Shown: positions 8,210 through 16,515 of the stretch, in pieces
Layout of the letters: the number at the start of each line of letters is the position of its first letter
Numbering within the stretch: the stretch's first letter is position 1
Assembly: GCA_029262115.1 (NCBI GenBank)
Contig: JAJCZZ010000096.1
Coordinates: forward strand, 1-64,000
DNA: 64,000 nt
Source: Gemmatimonadota bacterium
GTDB lineage: Bacteria > Gemmatimonadota > Gemmatimonadetes > Longimicrobiales > Gaopeijiaceae
Direction: 5' to 3'
Position numbers and translations under genes: made by a program
Notes under the pieces: model-generated
What the model was told of the DNA's origin: nothing
What the model saw: only the letters and a program-made list of their open reading frames with translations
Database searches by the model: none

Positions 8210-8919
8210 GGGTCGCCCTGTTCGACTACGGCGCGGGCAACCTGCACTCGCTGGGCAAGGCGATCGAGGCTGAGGGCGTGGACGTCCAGGTCACCGACGA
8301 TTGGGCCGCGGCGCTGGTGATGGACGCCTTGGTGCTGCCGGGTGTCGGGGCATTTGGACAGGCGGCGCGTAGCCTACCCGATGATCGGGCACCGATTCGC
8401 GATGCGCTCGCGGGAGGGCTCCCAGCCATCGGTATCTGTCTGGGCATGCAGCTTCTGTTCGACGGGAGCGACGAGTCTCAGGGAGATGGCATCGGCCTCG
8501 TGCCCGGTCGTGTTCGCAAGCTGGACACCCCGGTGGTGCCCCAGATGGGGTGGAACGATGTCGAGACGCTGGGCGATCCCGTCTTCGCAGGCGTAGACCC
8601 GGCCGTTGCCTATTACGCGAACTCCTACGTGTGCGTACCCGACCACGAGGAGGACGTCATCGCGTGGTCCGAGTACGCCGGCAAGCGCTACGCCGCGGCC
8701 GTGCGGCGACACAACACCTGGGGGCTTCAGTTCCATCCCGAGAAGAGCTCCCATGCGGGGCGGCGGATGCTGGCGAACTGGGTGAGGGCGGCACGGGGCG
8801 TCGTGGTGGCACGGGACGTAGTGGCGGGACGGGAGGTCTTGGCGGCGGGGGACGGTGCGGCGGGACGGGACGGTGACTACCCCAGTCCCGGCGGTCGTCC
8901 CGAAAGCGGTGTGCCATGA
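8206..8919 (+). CDS. hisH: Imidazole glycerol phosphate synthase, glutamine amidotransferase subunit
   Basis: Class I glutaminase that feeds ammonia to HisF. The GTG start at 8206 overlaps the hisC stop. Signatures are VALFDYGAGNLHSL, LPGVGAFGQA, the nucleophile GICLGMQLLF (Cys78), and the catalytic His/Glu in LQFHPEKSS. The core ends near residue 197 (MLANWVRAARG). The frame then adds about 40 residues of low-complexity, Gly/Ala/Arg/Asp-rich sequence encoded by near-repeats of GGCGGGACGGGA before stopping inside the hisA start (ATGA). This tail is unusual for HisH and looks like repeat expansion that moved the stop codon. The HisF partner lies three genes downstream. Confidence 0.95.
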   Translation: MRVALFDYGAGNLHSLGKAIEAEGVDVQVTDDWAAALVMDALVLPGVGAFGQAARSLPDDRAPIRDALAGGLPAIGICLGMQLLFDGSDESQGDGIGLVPGRVRKLDTPVVPQMGWNDVETLGDPVFAGVDPAVAYYANSYVCVPDHEEDVIAWSEYAGKRYAAAVRRHNTWGLQFHPEKSSHAGRRMLANWVRAARGVVVARDVVAGREVLAAGDGAAGRDGDYPSPGGRPESGVP

Positions 8920-9716
8920 GCGGAGCCCTCACGCCCGCCAAGTGCATCGCCGCGCCAGCCGTCGACCTCCGAGGCGGCCGTTGCGTTCAGCTTGTGGGCG
9001 GCCGCCCCGAAGACGAGCGCGTCTCGCTTCCCGACCCCGTCGCCGTGGCGGAGCGGTGGTGGCGTCTGGGCTTCTCCGTCCTGCACGTTGTCGATCTGGA
9101 CGCCGCGCTCGGCACGGGTGACAACCTCGAGGTGATCCGCCAGATCCTTACGGCCACCCCGGCCACGGTCCAGGTCGGCGGCGGCGTCCGTGCGGAGGAA
9201 CGGGCCGACGCGCTGATCGAAGCCGGAGCCGCCCGCGTGGTCGTCGGCACCCGCGCGCTGGACGATGCTGATTGGCTGAGGGCCCTTTCGGTCCGCCATC
9301 CCGGCCGCATCATGGTCGCGGCCGACACCCGCGACGGTGAGGTGCTGCGGAAAGGCTGGACGGAGGGGTCAGGAGTCGCGGCAGGTGACTTCCTCGCCAG
9401 CCTGCGGAGCCTGGATCTGGCCGGCCTGCTGGCCACCGACGTCGGTCGCGAAGGGCGGATGGAGGGCATCGACCGCGGCCAGGTCGCGGCCACGGTGGAG
9501 GCGTCACCGTTTCCCACGTGGATCTCGGGCGGTGTGACCACCCTCGATGAGATGGCATGGTTGGACTCCATCGGTGCGGCAGGAGCCGTGCTCGGCATGG
9601 CGCTGTACGCTGGAGAGTTGGACGCCCCCACCCTCGCCGCGCGGTGGGGCGCAGGTACGAATACGCTGGACCCGACAGAGGCGGTATCCCCCGGAACCGA
9701 GAACACCGATGAGTAA
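8916..9716 (+). CDS. hisA: ProFAR isomerase (phosphoribosylformimino-5-aminoimidazole carboxamide ribotide isomerase)
   Basis: TIM-barrel isomerase performing the Amadori rearrangement of ProFAR to PRFAR. 266 residues. Both phosphate-binding halves are present: PAVDLRGGRCVQL with the first catalytic Asp, LHVVDLDAAL, VQVGGGVRAEE, then the second catalytic region MVAADTRDGEV, TDVGREGRMEGID and WISGGVTTLDE. The last 20 or so residues after LAARWG are a variable tail. It overlaps hisH by 4 nt and hisB by 8 nt. The TDVGREG pattern fits HisA rather than the HisA/TrpF bifunctional PriA, but this is only a motif judgement. Confidence 0.93.
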   Translation: MSGALTPAKCIAAPAVDLRGGRCVQLVGGRPEDERVSLPDPVAVAERWWRLGFSVLHVVDLDAALGTGDNLEVIRQILTATPATVQVGGGVRAEERADALIEAGAARVVVGTRALDDADWLRALSVRHPGRIMVAADTRDGEVLRKGWTEGSGVAAGDFLASLRSLDLAGLLATDVGREGRMEGIDRGQVAATVEASPFPTWISGGVTTLDEMAWLDSIGAAGAVLGMALYAGELDAPTLAARWGAGTNTLDPTEAVSPGTENTDE

Positions 9717-10251
9717 GCTCAAGCGTGAAACCCGTGAGACACAGATCGTCTGTTCCGTGCGTGTGGGAAGCGGCACAGCGACCATCGAGACCGGCGACCG
9801 GTTCCTGACGCACATGCTCGAGACGCTGGCGCGGTACTCCGGACTCGACATCTCGATCGAAGCCACCGGCGACATGCGCCACCACCTGCTCGAGGACGTG
9901 GCCATCGTTCTGGGTCAGGCCCTCCGGGACGAGGTCCCGGCGCACGCGACCCGGTTCGGTTCGTCCCTCGTTCCGATGGACGAGGCCCTGGTCGAGGCCG
10001 CCATCGACGTGGGCGGCCGCCCGTTCTACGTGGGGGAGCTGCCGTCACACCTGTACGAGCACTTCCTGCACTCCTTCGCGACGAATCTCGGCGCCACGCT
10101 ACACGTGCGGGTCGTCCGTGGTCGTGACAAACATCACGTGGTGGAGGCCGCCGTGAAGGCCACGGGCTTGGCGCTGCGTCAGGCGTTGATCGAAGGCGAT
10201 GCGGTGTTCAGCACCAAGGGCGCTGTTCAGATCGAGCGGCTGGACGACTGA
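9709..10251 (+). CDS. hisB: Imidazoleglycerol-phosphate dehydratase, monofunctional and divergent
   Basis: Dehydrates IGP to imidazole-acetol phosphate using two manganese ions. 180 residues; there is no N-terminal phosphatase domain. Metal-ligand motifs are kept: THML, the HHLLED box, LYEHFLHS and the KHHVVEA box, plus the C-terminal STKG. Two commonly conserved positions differ: the usual DHML is THML, and the His of the following ARHG-like stretch is Tyr (LARYSGLD). I still expect an active enzyme because all metal-binding His/Glu positions I can identify are present. The start overlaps the end of hisA by 8 nt; 52 nt separate the gene from hisF. Confidence 0.92.
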   Translation: MSKLKRETRETQIVCSVRVGSGTATIETGDRFLTHMLETLARYSGLDISIEATGDMRHHLLEDVAIVLGQALRDEVPAHATRFGSSLVPMDEALVEAAIDVGGRPFYVGELPSHLYEHFLHSFATNLGATLHVRVVRGRDKHHVVEAAVKATGLALRQALIEGDAVFSTKGAVQIERLDD

Positions 10252-10303
10252 TGACCGCGAGACGGCTGGAAGCGCCCACTGTGGTGACGCCCGGGTGGAC
10301 GCC

Positions 10304-11083
10304 ATGCTGAGACCCCGCGTCATCGTCTGCCTCGACGTGAAGGAGGGACGGGTCGTGAAGGGAACGCGGTTCAAGGGGCTGCGCGACGTCGGCGACCCCG
10401 TCGAGTTGGCGGCGCGCTACGAGGAGGAAGGGGCCGACGAGGTGGTGTTTCTCGACGTGTCCGCCTCCAGGGAGGGGCGAGGCACCCTGCTGGACACGGT
10501 TCGACGAACGGCCGAGCGGCTGTTCATTCCACTGACGGTGGGCGGTGGCGTGCGCACCGTGGAGGACATCGGGCCGATGCTGCGCGCCGGCGCTGATAAG
10601 ATCAGCGTCAACAGCGCGGCCGTCCGCGATCCGTCGATCCTGACCGAGGGCGCGGAGCAGTTCGGATCCCAGTGCATCGTGGCCAGCATCGACGCGGCGC
10701 GAGACAGCGACATGTACCGGTGTTATACACACGGCGGCTCCCAGCCGACCGAACTCGATGCGCTCGAGTGGGCGGCCGAGTGCAAGGACCGGGGTGCCGG
10801 GGAGATTCTCCTGACGTCGATCGACCGCGACGGCGTCCGGACCGGCTACGAGCTCGAGCTCACCCGAGCCGTGGCCGAGCGGGTGCACGTGCCCGTCATC
10901 GCTTCGGGGGGCGCCGGGGCGTCCGAGCACCTGCGTGACGCCTTCGCTCAGGGCCTGGCCTCGGCCGCGCTTGTCGCGGGTATCCTCCACGACGGCGTGA
11001 CCACCGTGAGTGCGCTGAAGCGCGACCTGACCGGATGGGGCGTTCCGGTCCGGATGACTTCTCCCACTTCGGCATCGCCATGA
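10304..11083 (+). CDS. hisF: Imidazole glycerol phosphate synthase, cyclase subunit
   Basis: TIM-barrel subunit that cyclises PRFAR to IGP and AICAR with ammonia from HisH. 259 residues from the ATG at 10304, whose product opens [18 protein letters not shown] with the catalytic Asp; a GTG at 10295 is an alternative. Further signatures: [35 protein letters not shown], the second catalytic Asp in [31 protein letters not shown] and [10 protein letters not shown]. It ends in an ATGA overlap with hisIE. The distance between hisH and hisF is no obstacle, since the subunits assemble after translation. Confidence 0.96.
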   Translation: MLRPRVIVCLDVKEGRVVKGTRFKGLRDVGDPVELAARYEEEGADEVVFLDVSASREGRGTLLDTVRRTAERLFIPLTVGGGVRTVEDIGPMLRAGADKISVNSAAVRDPSILTEGAEQFGSQCIVASIDAARDSDMYRCYTHGGSQPTELDALEWAAECKDRGAGEILLTSIDRDGVRTGYELELTRAVAERVHVPVIASGGAGASEHLRDAFAQGLASAALVAGILHDGVTTVSALKRDLTGWGVPVRMTSPTSASP

Positions 11084-11724
11084 CAGACCGCGCACTCCGC
11101 ACCGCCGCCGACCTCGATCGACTGGACTGGAACAAGGCGGAGGGGCTCGTTCCGGTGGTGGTTCAGGACGCGGACCGTCGCTCCGTTCTGATGGTTGCCT
11201 GGGCCAACCGAGACGCGTTGAAGGCGACCCTGAGCAGCGGCTGCCTCCACTTCTGGTCGCGGTCGCGCGGCCGCCTGTGGAAGAAGGGTGAGACCAGCGG
11301 CAACACGCTGGACCTCGTCTCTGTGCACGCCGACTGCGACGGAGATACGGTGTTGGCGCTCGCTCGTCCCGCCGGCCCGGCGTGTCACACCGGTGAGGCG
11401 ACCTGCTTCGGCGACCTGGAGGAAGTCGGGGGCGGGGCAACCCGCTCCCTCGGTACGGTTCTGGACGAACTGGATGCCGTCCTCGCGGAGCGGCAGGCCA
11501 CCGGGGGAGAGGGCTCCTACACGGTTCGCCTGCTCGGCGACGAGAATCTCCGCCTGAAGAAGCTCGGCGAGGAGACCGCGGAGCTGGTCACCGCACTAGC
11601 CAAAGCGGAAGGCGATCGCATTCCGGAGGAGGCGGCCGACCTTCTCTATCACATCCTGGCGGCCGTGCGGGGCGCCGGCGTGAGTCTGGACGCGGTGGCC
11701 GAGGTGCTACGGGGGCGGCGCTGA
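11080..11724 (+). CDS. hisI: Bifunctional phosphoribosyl-AMP cyclohydrolase / phosphoribosyl-ATP pyrophosphatase
   Basis: Carries out steps 2 and 3 of the pathway in one chain (HisIE fusion), 214 residues. Residues about 1-115 are the HisI cyclohydrolase with the zinc motif HADCDGDTVL and GPACHTGEATCF. Residues about 120-214 are the HisE pyrophosphohydrolase, an all-alpha MazG-like fold with LKKLGEETAELVTALAK and PEEAADLLYHIL. The ATG at 11080 overlaps the hisF stop. This is the last gene of the operon. Its 3' end overlaps the 3' end of the convergent hydrolase gene by 18 nt, with no room for a separate terminator. Confidence 0.96.
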   Translation: MTDRALRTAADLDRLDWNKAEGLVPVVVQDADRRSVLMVAWANRDALKATLSSGCLHFWSRSRGRLWKKGETSGNTLDLVSVHADCDGDTVLALARPAGPACHTGEATCFGDLEEVGGGATRSLGTVLDELDAVLAERQATGGEGSYTVRLLGDENLRLKKLGEETAELVTALAKAEGDRIPEEAADLLYHILAAVRGAGVSLDAVAEVLRGRR

Positions 11725-12936
11725 CACCCGCGCGCCCCGGAGGTCGAGGCCGCGCCCCGGGCTCTGATACCGGAACCCCGCCGCTCGCCCGTCGGCCATG
11801 TCGAACGTTACCGTCAGCCTGGGGCTCGCCTCCAGCGCGAATCGATGCGCTCCGAGGTGCGTCAGGGCCAGCTCCGACCCCCGCAGGATCAAAACGAGCG
11901 CACTTCCTCTCACGGCGAAGTCGTACGCGCCCAACACGGTGGAGTAGGCGCCTTCGTAGGCGCGGGCAAGCCCGGGATCGAGCGGCACACCAACCCTGTC
12001 CGGTACGTTTGCCACATACCCGTCCGGTCGAAAATCAGCCGGAGCGGTCCCGGCCAGCCACTCCGCCACCATCCGGTCGACCAGGTCGGGCCGGTGCTCG
12101 ACCATCTGATGGAAGGTCTCATACGCCCACACAGTGCGAACGGACGCCGGTAGACGGTCCTCTCTCAACGACTCCTCATACGCCCGACGCGACCCTTCCG
12201 GATCGGAGGAGGTCGGGGCGATCGCCTGCACATCCAGCACCGGTACGTCCAACCCGCGGAGGAGCGGGTTGAGGTCCTTGATCATATTCTCGCGCCAATA
12301 CTGAAATGTGGCGACGCGGCTCGTGCCCATGAACATGCCGTGGTAGAGGAGCCGCCGCTCGGGGTCGAGGATCGTGGGTAGGTTGAACGACCTCCACGCC
12401 GTCGGGTCGGCGTACTGCCGTACGTTCGAGGCGGTGAGTTCGTCCGCGGCCCGCCGCCGCTTCGAGGCATCATCGGGAAACCAGCTTCGATTGCTCGTCA
12501 GCCCGCCGTCGAGATTGACGACGCCCGTGACCACGTCCGGCCGGGCTGCGGCCAACTCGACGGCAATCGTCGACCCGAACGAGTGGCCGAGAACGACGAC
12601 ATCCTGAAGACTCTCCGTATCGATCAACTCGGAGAGTCGGGCCACGGCGTTGTCGTGCCAGGGAGTCCCCTCCGTATCGATCGGCAAGCCAGGGTCCGGC
12701 GTCGCGCCGTACCCCGGGAGGGTGACAGCATACATGCGGTAACGGTCCGCATTGCGCTCCATGAACCCTTCGAACGCCCACCATCCGCACGCCGCGCACG
12801 GAATCAGGATCATGGCTTGGTCGCCCGTGCCTCGCTGCTCGACCTCGGGGAGGGGCGCCGTGAGTACGGACGGCCGAGACTGCACAGGTACGGCCGCTGA
12901 AGAAACCGCGACGATCAAAGCAATCGTGTGCACCAT
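11707..12936 (-). CDS. Secreted alpha/beta hydrolase with a C-terminal DUF3471-like domain
   Basis: 409 residues with an N-terminal signal peptide (TIALIVAVSSAAVPVQS). The alpha/beta hydrolase domain covers about residues 45-300. The nucleophile elbow is VVVLGHSFGS, an oxyanion-side patch is ILIPCAACGWW, and the likely catalytic His lies in YETFHQMVEH. The last 110 residues (AYEGAYSTVLGAYDF onward) resemble the small beta-rich DUF3471 domain often attached to secreted serine hydrolases. I start at 12936 because GGAGG lies 9 nt upstream; the ATG at 12945 sits directly on that site. Substrate unknown. It is convergent with hisIE and overlaps it by 18 nt. Confidence 0.8.
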   Translation of the reverse strand: MVHTIALIVAVSSAAVPVQSRPSVLTAPLPEVEQRGTGDQAMILIPCAACGWWAFEGFMERNADRYRMYAVTLPGYGATPDPGLPIDTEGTPWHDNAVARLSELIDTESLQDVVVLGHSFGSTIAVELAAARPDVVTGVVNLDGGLTSNRSWFPDDASKRRRAADELTASNVRQYADPTAWRSFNLPTILDPERRLLYHGMFMGTSRVATFQYWRENMIKDLNPLLRGLDVPVLDVQAIAPTSSDPEGSRRAYEESLREDRLPASVRTVWAYETFHQMVEHRPDLVDRMVAEWLAGTAPADFRPDGYVANVPDRVGVPLDPGLARAYEGAYSTVLGAYDFAVRGSALVLILRGSELALTHLGAHRFALEASPRLTVTFDMADGRAAGFRYQSPGRGLDLRGARVSAPPP

Positions 12937-13003
12937 GCCACCCATCCTCCCCGCCCTAAGAAGTCACTGGTTAGACCATCACCCCCGGACCTGCCCCGCA
13001 GGT

Positions 13004-15691
13004 CTACTCCGCCTTCAACACCTCCACGGGGTTCGTCCGCCCGGCTCGTCGGGCCGGAAGCCAGCTCGCGATGACCGCTGCCGCGCCCAGGGCCGCGGCC
13101 GCCACGATGACCGTGCCGGGATCCCCAGGAGACACCTCGAACAGGTACGCCTCCAACACGCCGCCCAGGAGGATCGAAGCCACGCCTCCGACCACGACGC
13201 CGAGTCCCGCCATCGCCAACCCCTGGGCCACCACCATCCTCTGAATGCTGGCCCGGCCCGATCCAAGAGCCATGCGGATCCCGAGCTCCTTTCGGCGCAT
13301 CCCCACGGAGTACGACACGACCCCGTAGAGCCCCACGGCCGCCAGGACACCCGCAGCCAGCGAGAACACACCGAGAAGCGACAGGACGAAGCGAGCCGTC
13401 GCGGTTCGGCGGTCAACCAGATCTTTCATCGATGAGTTACGCGCGACGGGTACCGCCGGGTCGATGCTGGCGACCGCCTCGCGGAGCATCGGGACGAGCA
13501 CACCCGCATCCGTCGCGGCACGCACCATGACGTGGACCTCCCAGTCCACCCAGGACCACGCCCGCGCGTCGAAGTAGACGCCTCCCTCCGTTGGCTGCCT
13601 GAGATCGGATTGGCGCACGTCCCCGACGACGCCGATCACCTGGTACTCCTCGAGACCCCTCCCCCATGGATTGGCCGTGACCACTCGTCCGAGGGACGAG
13701 CCATCCGGGAAGGCGCGCTGGGCGGCGCGCTCGCTTAGCACCACCGAGTAGCGGTCGTCGCCCTCCGCGAACAAGCGCCCCGAGACGAGAGGAATGCCCA
13801 TGGTGGGGAAGTACTCCTCGGTGGCCAGGTAGTACGGGACGACCCCGATCGGACGACGGACGCCCGCGCCGGCCTCCATGTCGCCCGACCAACTCCCGCC
13901 GAAGGGCATGGGCCACACGACTCCGGCGGCCGTGACCCCGGGCAACTGCGCGACGCCCTCCTGGACGTCCCGGTAGTACCGGCCCGCCTCCTCGGGCCAG
14001 CCGTATTCGGTTCCCGGAATGGAGACGGCAAACGTGTGTAGATCGTCGACCTCGAAGCCCACGTCGACGTCACTCAGCCGGGCCAGGCTCGTAACCAACA
14101 GTCCCGCTCCAACGAGGAGTACCAGGGAGAGTGCCACCTGAGTGACAACCAGCCCGTTTCGCACCGCGGCCCCACGCGGGGCGCCGGCGCGGGCATTCCC
14201 GAGCGCGGAGGAGGGGTCCGCTCGTGTCGCCAGAGCCGCCGGTGCGACGCCGACCAAAAGCGTGGTCAGAAGTCCCGCGGAGACCGCGAAGAGGGCGGTG
14301 AGCCCATCGACCGAAACGGCGTCGATGCGGGGAAGGTCCGGGGAGGCCATTAGCGGCATGGCCGCCACGAGCCCCGAGGCGATCGTAAGGCCGACGGCCG
14401 AGCCGGCAGCCGCGACGATCATGCTCTCGACCAGGAGAAAGCGCACGACCCGTCCCGCTGACGCACCGATGGCAACCCGCACAGCCAACTCACGCCGGCG
14501 ACCCTGCGCCCGGACCAACAGAAGGTTCGCCACGTTCGCGCAGGCGATAAGCAGAACGAATCCGACCGCGCCCATGAGGAGCAGGAGCGTGGGACGTGAG
14601 TCCGCGGTCAGGCGCTCGTGAAGGTCGTGGATCGCCAGGGTGAAGCCGGCCGCTTCGTATCGCGTATCTTCGGCCGATCGTCCGGCCAGGACCGCGTCGG
14701 CCTGAGCCTGGACGGTCTGCAGGGTCGAGCCGTCCGACAGGGCGCCGACCATCCGAAGCATCCCGAACTCCGGACCGGACTGACCCCACACGTCTCCGTT
14801 CTGCCAGTTGTTATCAGGAACCTTCCAGATGTCCATCTCCGGGAGGCGCGCGCCCCCTCGCTCAGGCAGTTCCAAGCGGAAGGCGGCGGGAAGGACACCG
14901 ACGACCGTGTAGCTATGGCCATCCAGGCTCACCGTGCGGTCGACGACGTCCGGATCGGCCGCCATCTGGTTCGCCCACAGGCTATGTGAAACCACCGCGG
15001 TGCCCGGTGGATCGGACGGGCCAGGGAGTCGCCCGACGGCCGGCGAAACGCGGAGCATGGACAGAAAGCCCGGAGAGACCCAACCGACCTGGACCATGCG
15101 CGGCAGGCCCGCGCCGGTCAGTGTCTGACGAATCGTGCCGATCGCCTCGAGCGCGTTCAAGGCGGGCACACCTTCACGCAGCGCCCGCCAATCGCCACCG
15201 GACACGAGGGCGTCGTCGATTCCCTCACTGGCACGACCGGCCTGCACGTACACCAACCGGCCATCTCCATCGAAGGGCAGCGGCTGAAGAAGAACGCCGT
15301 TCACGACGCTGAACACGGCTGTGCTCAGCCCGATGCCGATGCCCAACGTCAGCACGACGACCCCAGAAAAAGCCGGATTCCGCCGGAGTCCGCGCGCGGC
15401 CAGCCGAAGATCGTTCATCCACCCCATCGTCCACCCCTCCCGTGTTGTTGACGTCGATCGCGATCGCGATCTCCCTCGCATCCGGACGGCCCCTGCTGTC
15501 AGGTCCCACATCAGCCTCAAATCGTCGCGGACCCGAGCCGTGCCCGACGCCCGACGCGCGCGGCTCTCCCGCTGAGATTCCGCAACGAAGTCGCGCACCT
15601 CATTGCCACGCGCCTCTCGAAACTCCCTTGGATACAGCCGAAGCATGGCCCCGACCCACCAGGGTCCGTCTGAGGGCCGATCGGGCGCCAT
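13004..15691 (-). CDS. ABC transporter permease, ADOP type (MacB/FtsX-like, eight membrane segments)
   Basis: 894 residues. An N-terminal permease-prefix domain (LRLYPREFREARGNEV) precedes the first membrane segment (GVVVLTLGIGIGLSTAVFSV). A periplasmic MacB-type domain, a three-helix FtsX block (FVLLIACANVANLLLVRAQG), a second periplasmic domain and a second FtsX block (GLYGVVSYSVGMRRKELGIR) follow. This duplicated layout on one chain defines the acidobacterial duplicated orphan permeases; no ATPase gene adjoins. The start at 15691 lies one base after the padR stop, making a regulator-permease pair. The substrate is unknown. Export of small molecules or membrane-stress release, as for MacB, is family-level inference. 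Confidence 0.88.
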   Translation of the reverse strand: MAPDRPSDGPWWVGAMLRLYPREFREARGNEVRDFVAESQRESRARRASGTARVRDDLRLMWDLTAGAVRMRGRSRSRSTSTTREGWTMGWMNDLRLAARGLRRNPAFSGVVVLTLGIGIGLSTAVFSVVNGVLLQPLPFDGDGRLVYVQAGRASEGIDDALVSGGDWRALREGVPALNALEAIGTIRQTLTGAGLPRMVQVGWVSPGFLSMLRVSPAVGRLPGPSDPPGTAVVSHSLWANQMAADPDVVDRTVSLDGHSYTVVGVLPAAFRLELPERGGARLPEMDIWKVPDNNWQNGDVWGQSGPEFGMLRMVGALSDGSTLQTVQAQADAVLAGRSAEDTRYEAAGFTLAIHDLHERLTADSRPTLLLLMGAVGFVLLIACANVANLLLVRAQGRRRELAVRVAIGASAGRVVRFLLVESMIVAAAGSAVGLTIASGLVAAMPLMASPDLPRIDAVSVDGLTALFAVSAGLLTTLLVGVAPAALATRADPSSALGNARAGAPRGAAVRNGLVVTQVALSLVLLVGAGLLVTSLARLSDVDVGFEVDDLHTFAVSIPGTEYGWPEEAGRYYRDVQEGVAQLPGVTAAGVVWPMPFGGSWSGDMEAGAGVRRPIGVVPYYLATEEYFPTMGIPLVSGRLFAEGDDRYSVVLSERAAQRAFPDGSSLGRVVTANPWGRGLEEYQVIGVVGDVRQSDLRQPTEGGVYFDARAWSWVDWEVHVMVRAATDAGVLVPMLREAVASIDPAVPVARNSSMKDLVDRRTATARFVLSLLGVFSLAAGVLAAVGLYGVVSYSVGMRRKELGIRMALGSGRASIQRMVVAQGLAMAGLGVVVGGVASILLGGVLEAYLFEVSPGDPGTVIVAAAALGAAAVIASWLPARRAGRTNPVEVLKAE

Positions 15692-15692
15692 T

Positions 15693-16034
15693 TCAGACCC
15701 GCCCCTCGAGCAAGTCCGCACTCTCTGCGAACGTCACGATGTCGCGCAGGCGCGCCAGCTCCTCCCGCAGCACCGCCCGCCCGCTGGGCGTCAGCCGGTA
15801 CATGCGGCGCCGCCCGGACGGCTCCAACTCCGCAATCCACCCGTCCTCGTGCATCCGGTGGATGGCCTCGTAGAGCGTGCCGGGGCCCAGCGTCAGCTTT
15901 CCGTCCGTACGCGCCTCGACAGCGCCTTTGATGCCGTAGCCGTGCAGATCCTCCTGGCTCAACGCCAGGAGCATGTGAAGGACGGCCGGGGTCATGAGAT
16001 CCCGGGGATTCCGGACCCGCCGCTTTCCACCCAC
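15693..16034 (-). CDS. PadR family transcriptional regulator
   Basis: 113 residues in the winged-helix PadR fold: LMTPAVLHMLLALSQEDLHGYGIKGAVEAR (read in two helices), then the recognition helix and wing KLTLGPGTLYEAIHRMHEDGWI and RRMYRLTPSGRAVL. The GTG at 16034 is preceded by GGAGGAG with 6-nt spacing, so I prefer it to the in-frame ATG at 16115. PadR proteins usually repress their own operon and a transporter until a toxic ligand binds. One base separates the gene from the ADOP permease, which fits that role. Confidence 0.88.
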   Translation of the reverse strand: MGGKRRVRNPRDLMTPAVLHMLLALSQEDLHGYGIKGAVEARTDGKLTLGPGTLYEAIHRMHEDGWIAELEPSGRRRMYRLTPSGRAVLREELARLRDIVTFAESADLLEGRV

Positions 16035-16054
16035 TCGCTTCTCCTCCGTGTTGC

Positions 16055-16131
16055 TGTGTCGGTCGCCGCTCAGTGTCGATGACCGATTGTGTCGGTCACC
16101 GATAATAGCGACCACGCCTCCGATGTGGCAA
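16055..16131 (-). promoter_or_regulatory. padR promoter with repeated operator half-sites
   Basis: On the minus strand TTGCCA (16131-16126) and TATTAT (16107-16102) are separated by 18 nt and would start transcription near 16095. The start region holds two direct copies of TGTGTCGGTCRCCG (16055-16068 and 16088-16101), 33 nt apart or about three helical turns. An inverted GACCGA/TCGGTC pair (16081-16086, 16092-16097) and a perfect TCGGT-C-ACCGA palindrome (16092-16102) lie in the same stretch. This fits autorepression by the PadR protein. Found by eye. Confidence 0.5.
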
Positions 16132-16166
16132 CCATTTCGCCCGCTGCCGGGCGGCCCGTGGCGATC

Positions 16167-16195
16167 TTGCCCACATATAAGTCACTACTTATGCT
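16167..16195 (+). promoter_or_regulatory. arsR promoter with operator dyad in the spacer; probably leaderless
   Basis: TTGCCC (16167-16172), a 17-nt spacer and TATGCT (16190-16195) predict a transcript starting at or within a base or two of the arsR ATG (16201). No ribosome binding site precedes that ATG. The spacer contains the inverted repeat ATAAGT-CACT-ACTTAT (16177-16192), the A/T-rich dyad style bound by ArsR/SmtB repressors. Repressor binding there would block both promoter boxes. Confidence 0.6.
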
Positions 16196-16200
16196 TTTGC

Positions 16201-16515
16201 ATGAGCAACGATGTCGTACTCGATGCGCTCGGCGATCCGACGCGGCGAACCCTTCTCGGAATGATCCGTGATAACGCGCGGAGCGTGGGCGAGCTCGCGG
16301 CCGCACTTCCGGTCAGCCAGCCTGCCGTGTCGCAGCACCTTCGGATACTTCGGGAGGCTGGGCTCGTCCAATCGGTGCCGGAGGGGCGTCGACGCATCTA
16401 TCACGTGCGCGTAGAGGGATTTGAACCTCTACGGCTTTATCTCGCGTCCTTCTGGGGGCAGGCACTCGGCGCCTTCCAGGCGTCGTTCGATCCGTGGCAA
16501 CAGGGGGGGAAATGA
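16201..16515 (+). CDS. ArsR family transcriptional regulator
   Basis: 104 residues with the winged-helix ArsR fold: VLDALGDPTRRTLLGMI, then VGELAAALPVSQPAVSQHLR as the recognition helix, REAGLVQSVPEGRRRIYHV as the wing, and FEPLRLYLASFW at the end. It has no paired Cys metal site in the recognition helix, so it belongs to the non-metal group that often precedes SRPBCC/AHSA1 genes. ATG at 16201 is chosen because residues upstream are not conserved-looking and the promoter ends there. It overlaps the next gene by ATGA and probably represses this three-gene operon. Confidence 0.9.
   Translation: MSNDVVLDALGDPTRRTLLGMIRDNARSVGELAAALPVSQPAVSQHLRILREAGLVQSVPEGRRRIYHVRVEGFEPLRLYLASFWGQALGAFQASFDPWQQGGK

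Noticed and set aside
16409-16432. tRNA-like T-arm on the minus strand inside arsR (hairpin CGTAGAGG/CCTCTACG)
   Set aside because: The loop is 8 nt, the other tRNA arms are absent, and the stretch is conserved-looking ArsR coding sequence.
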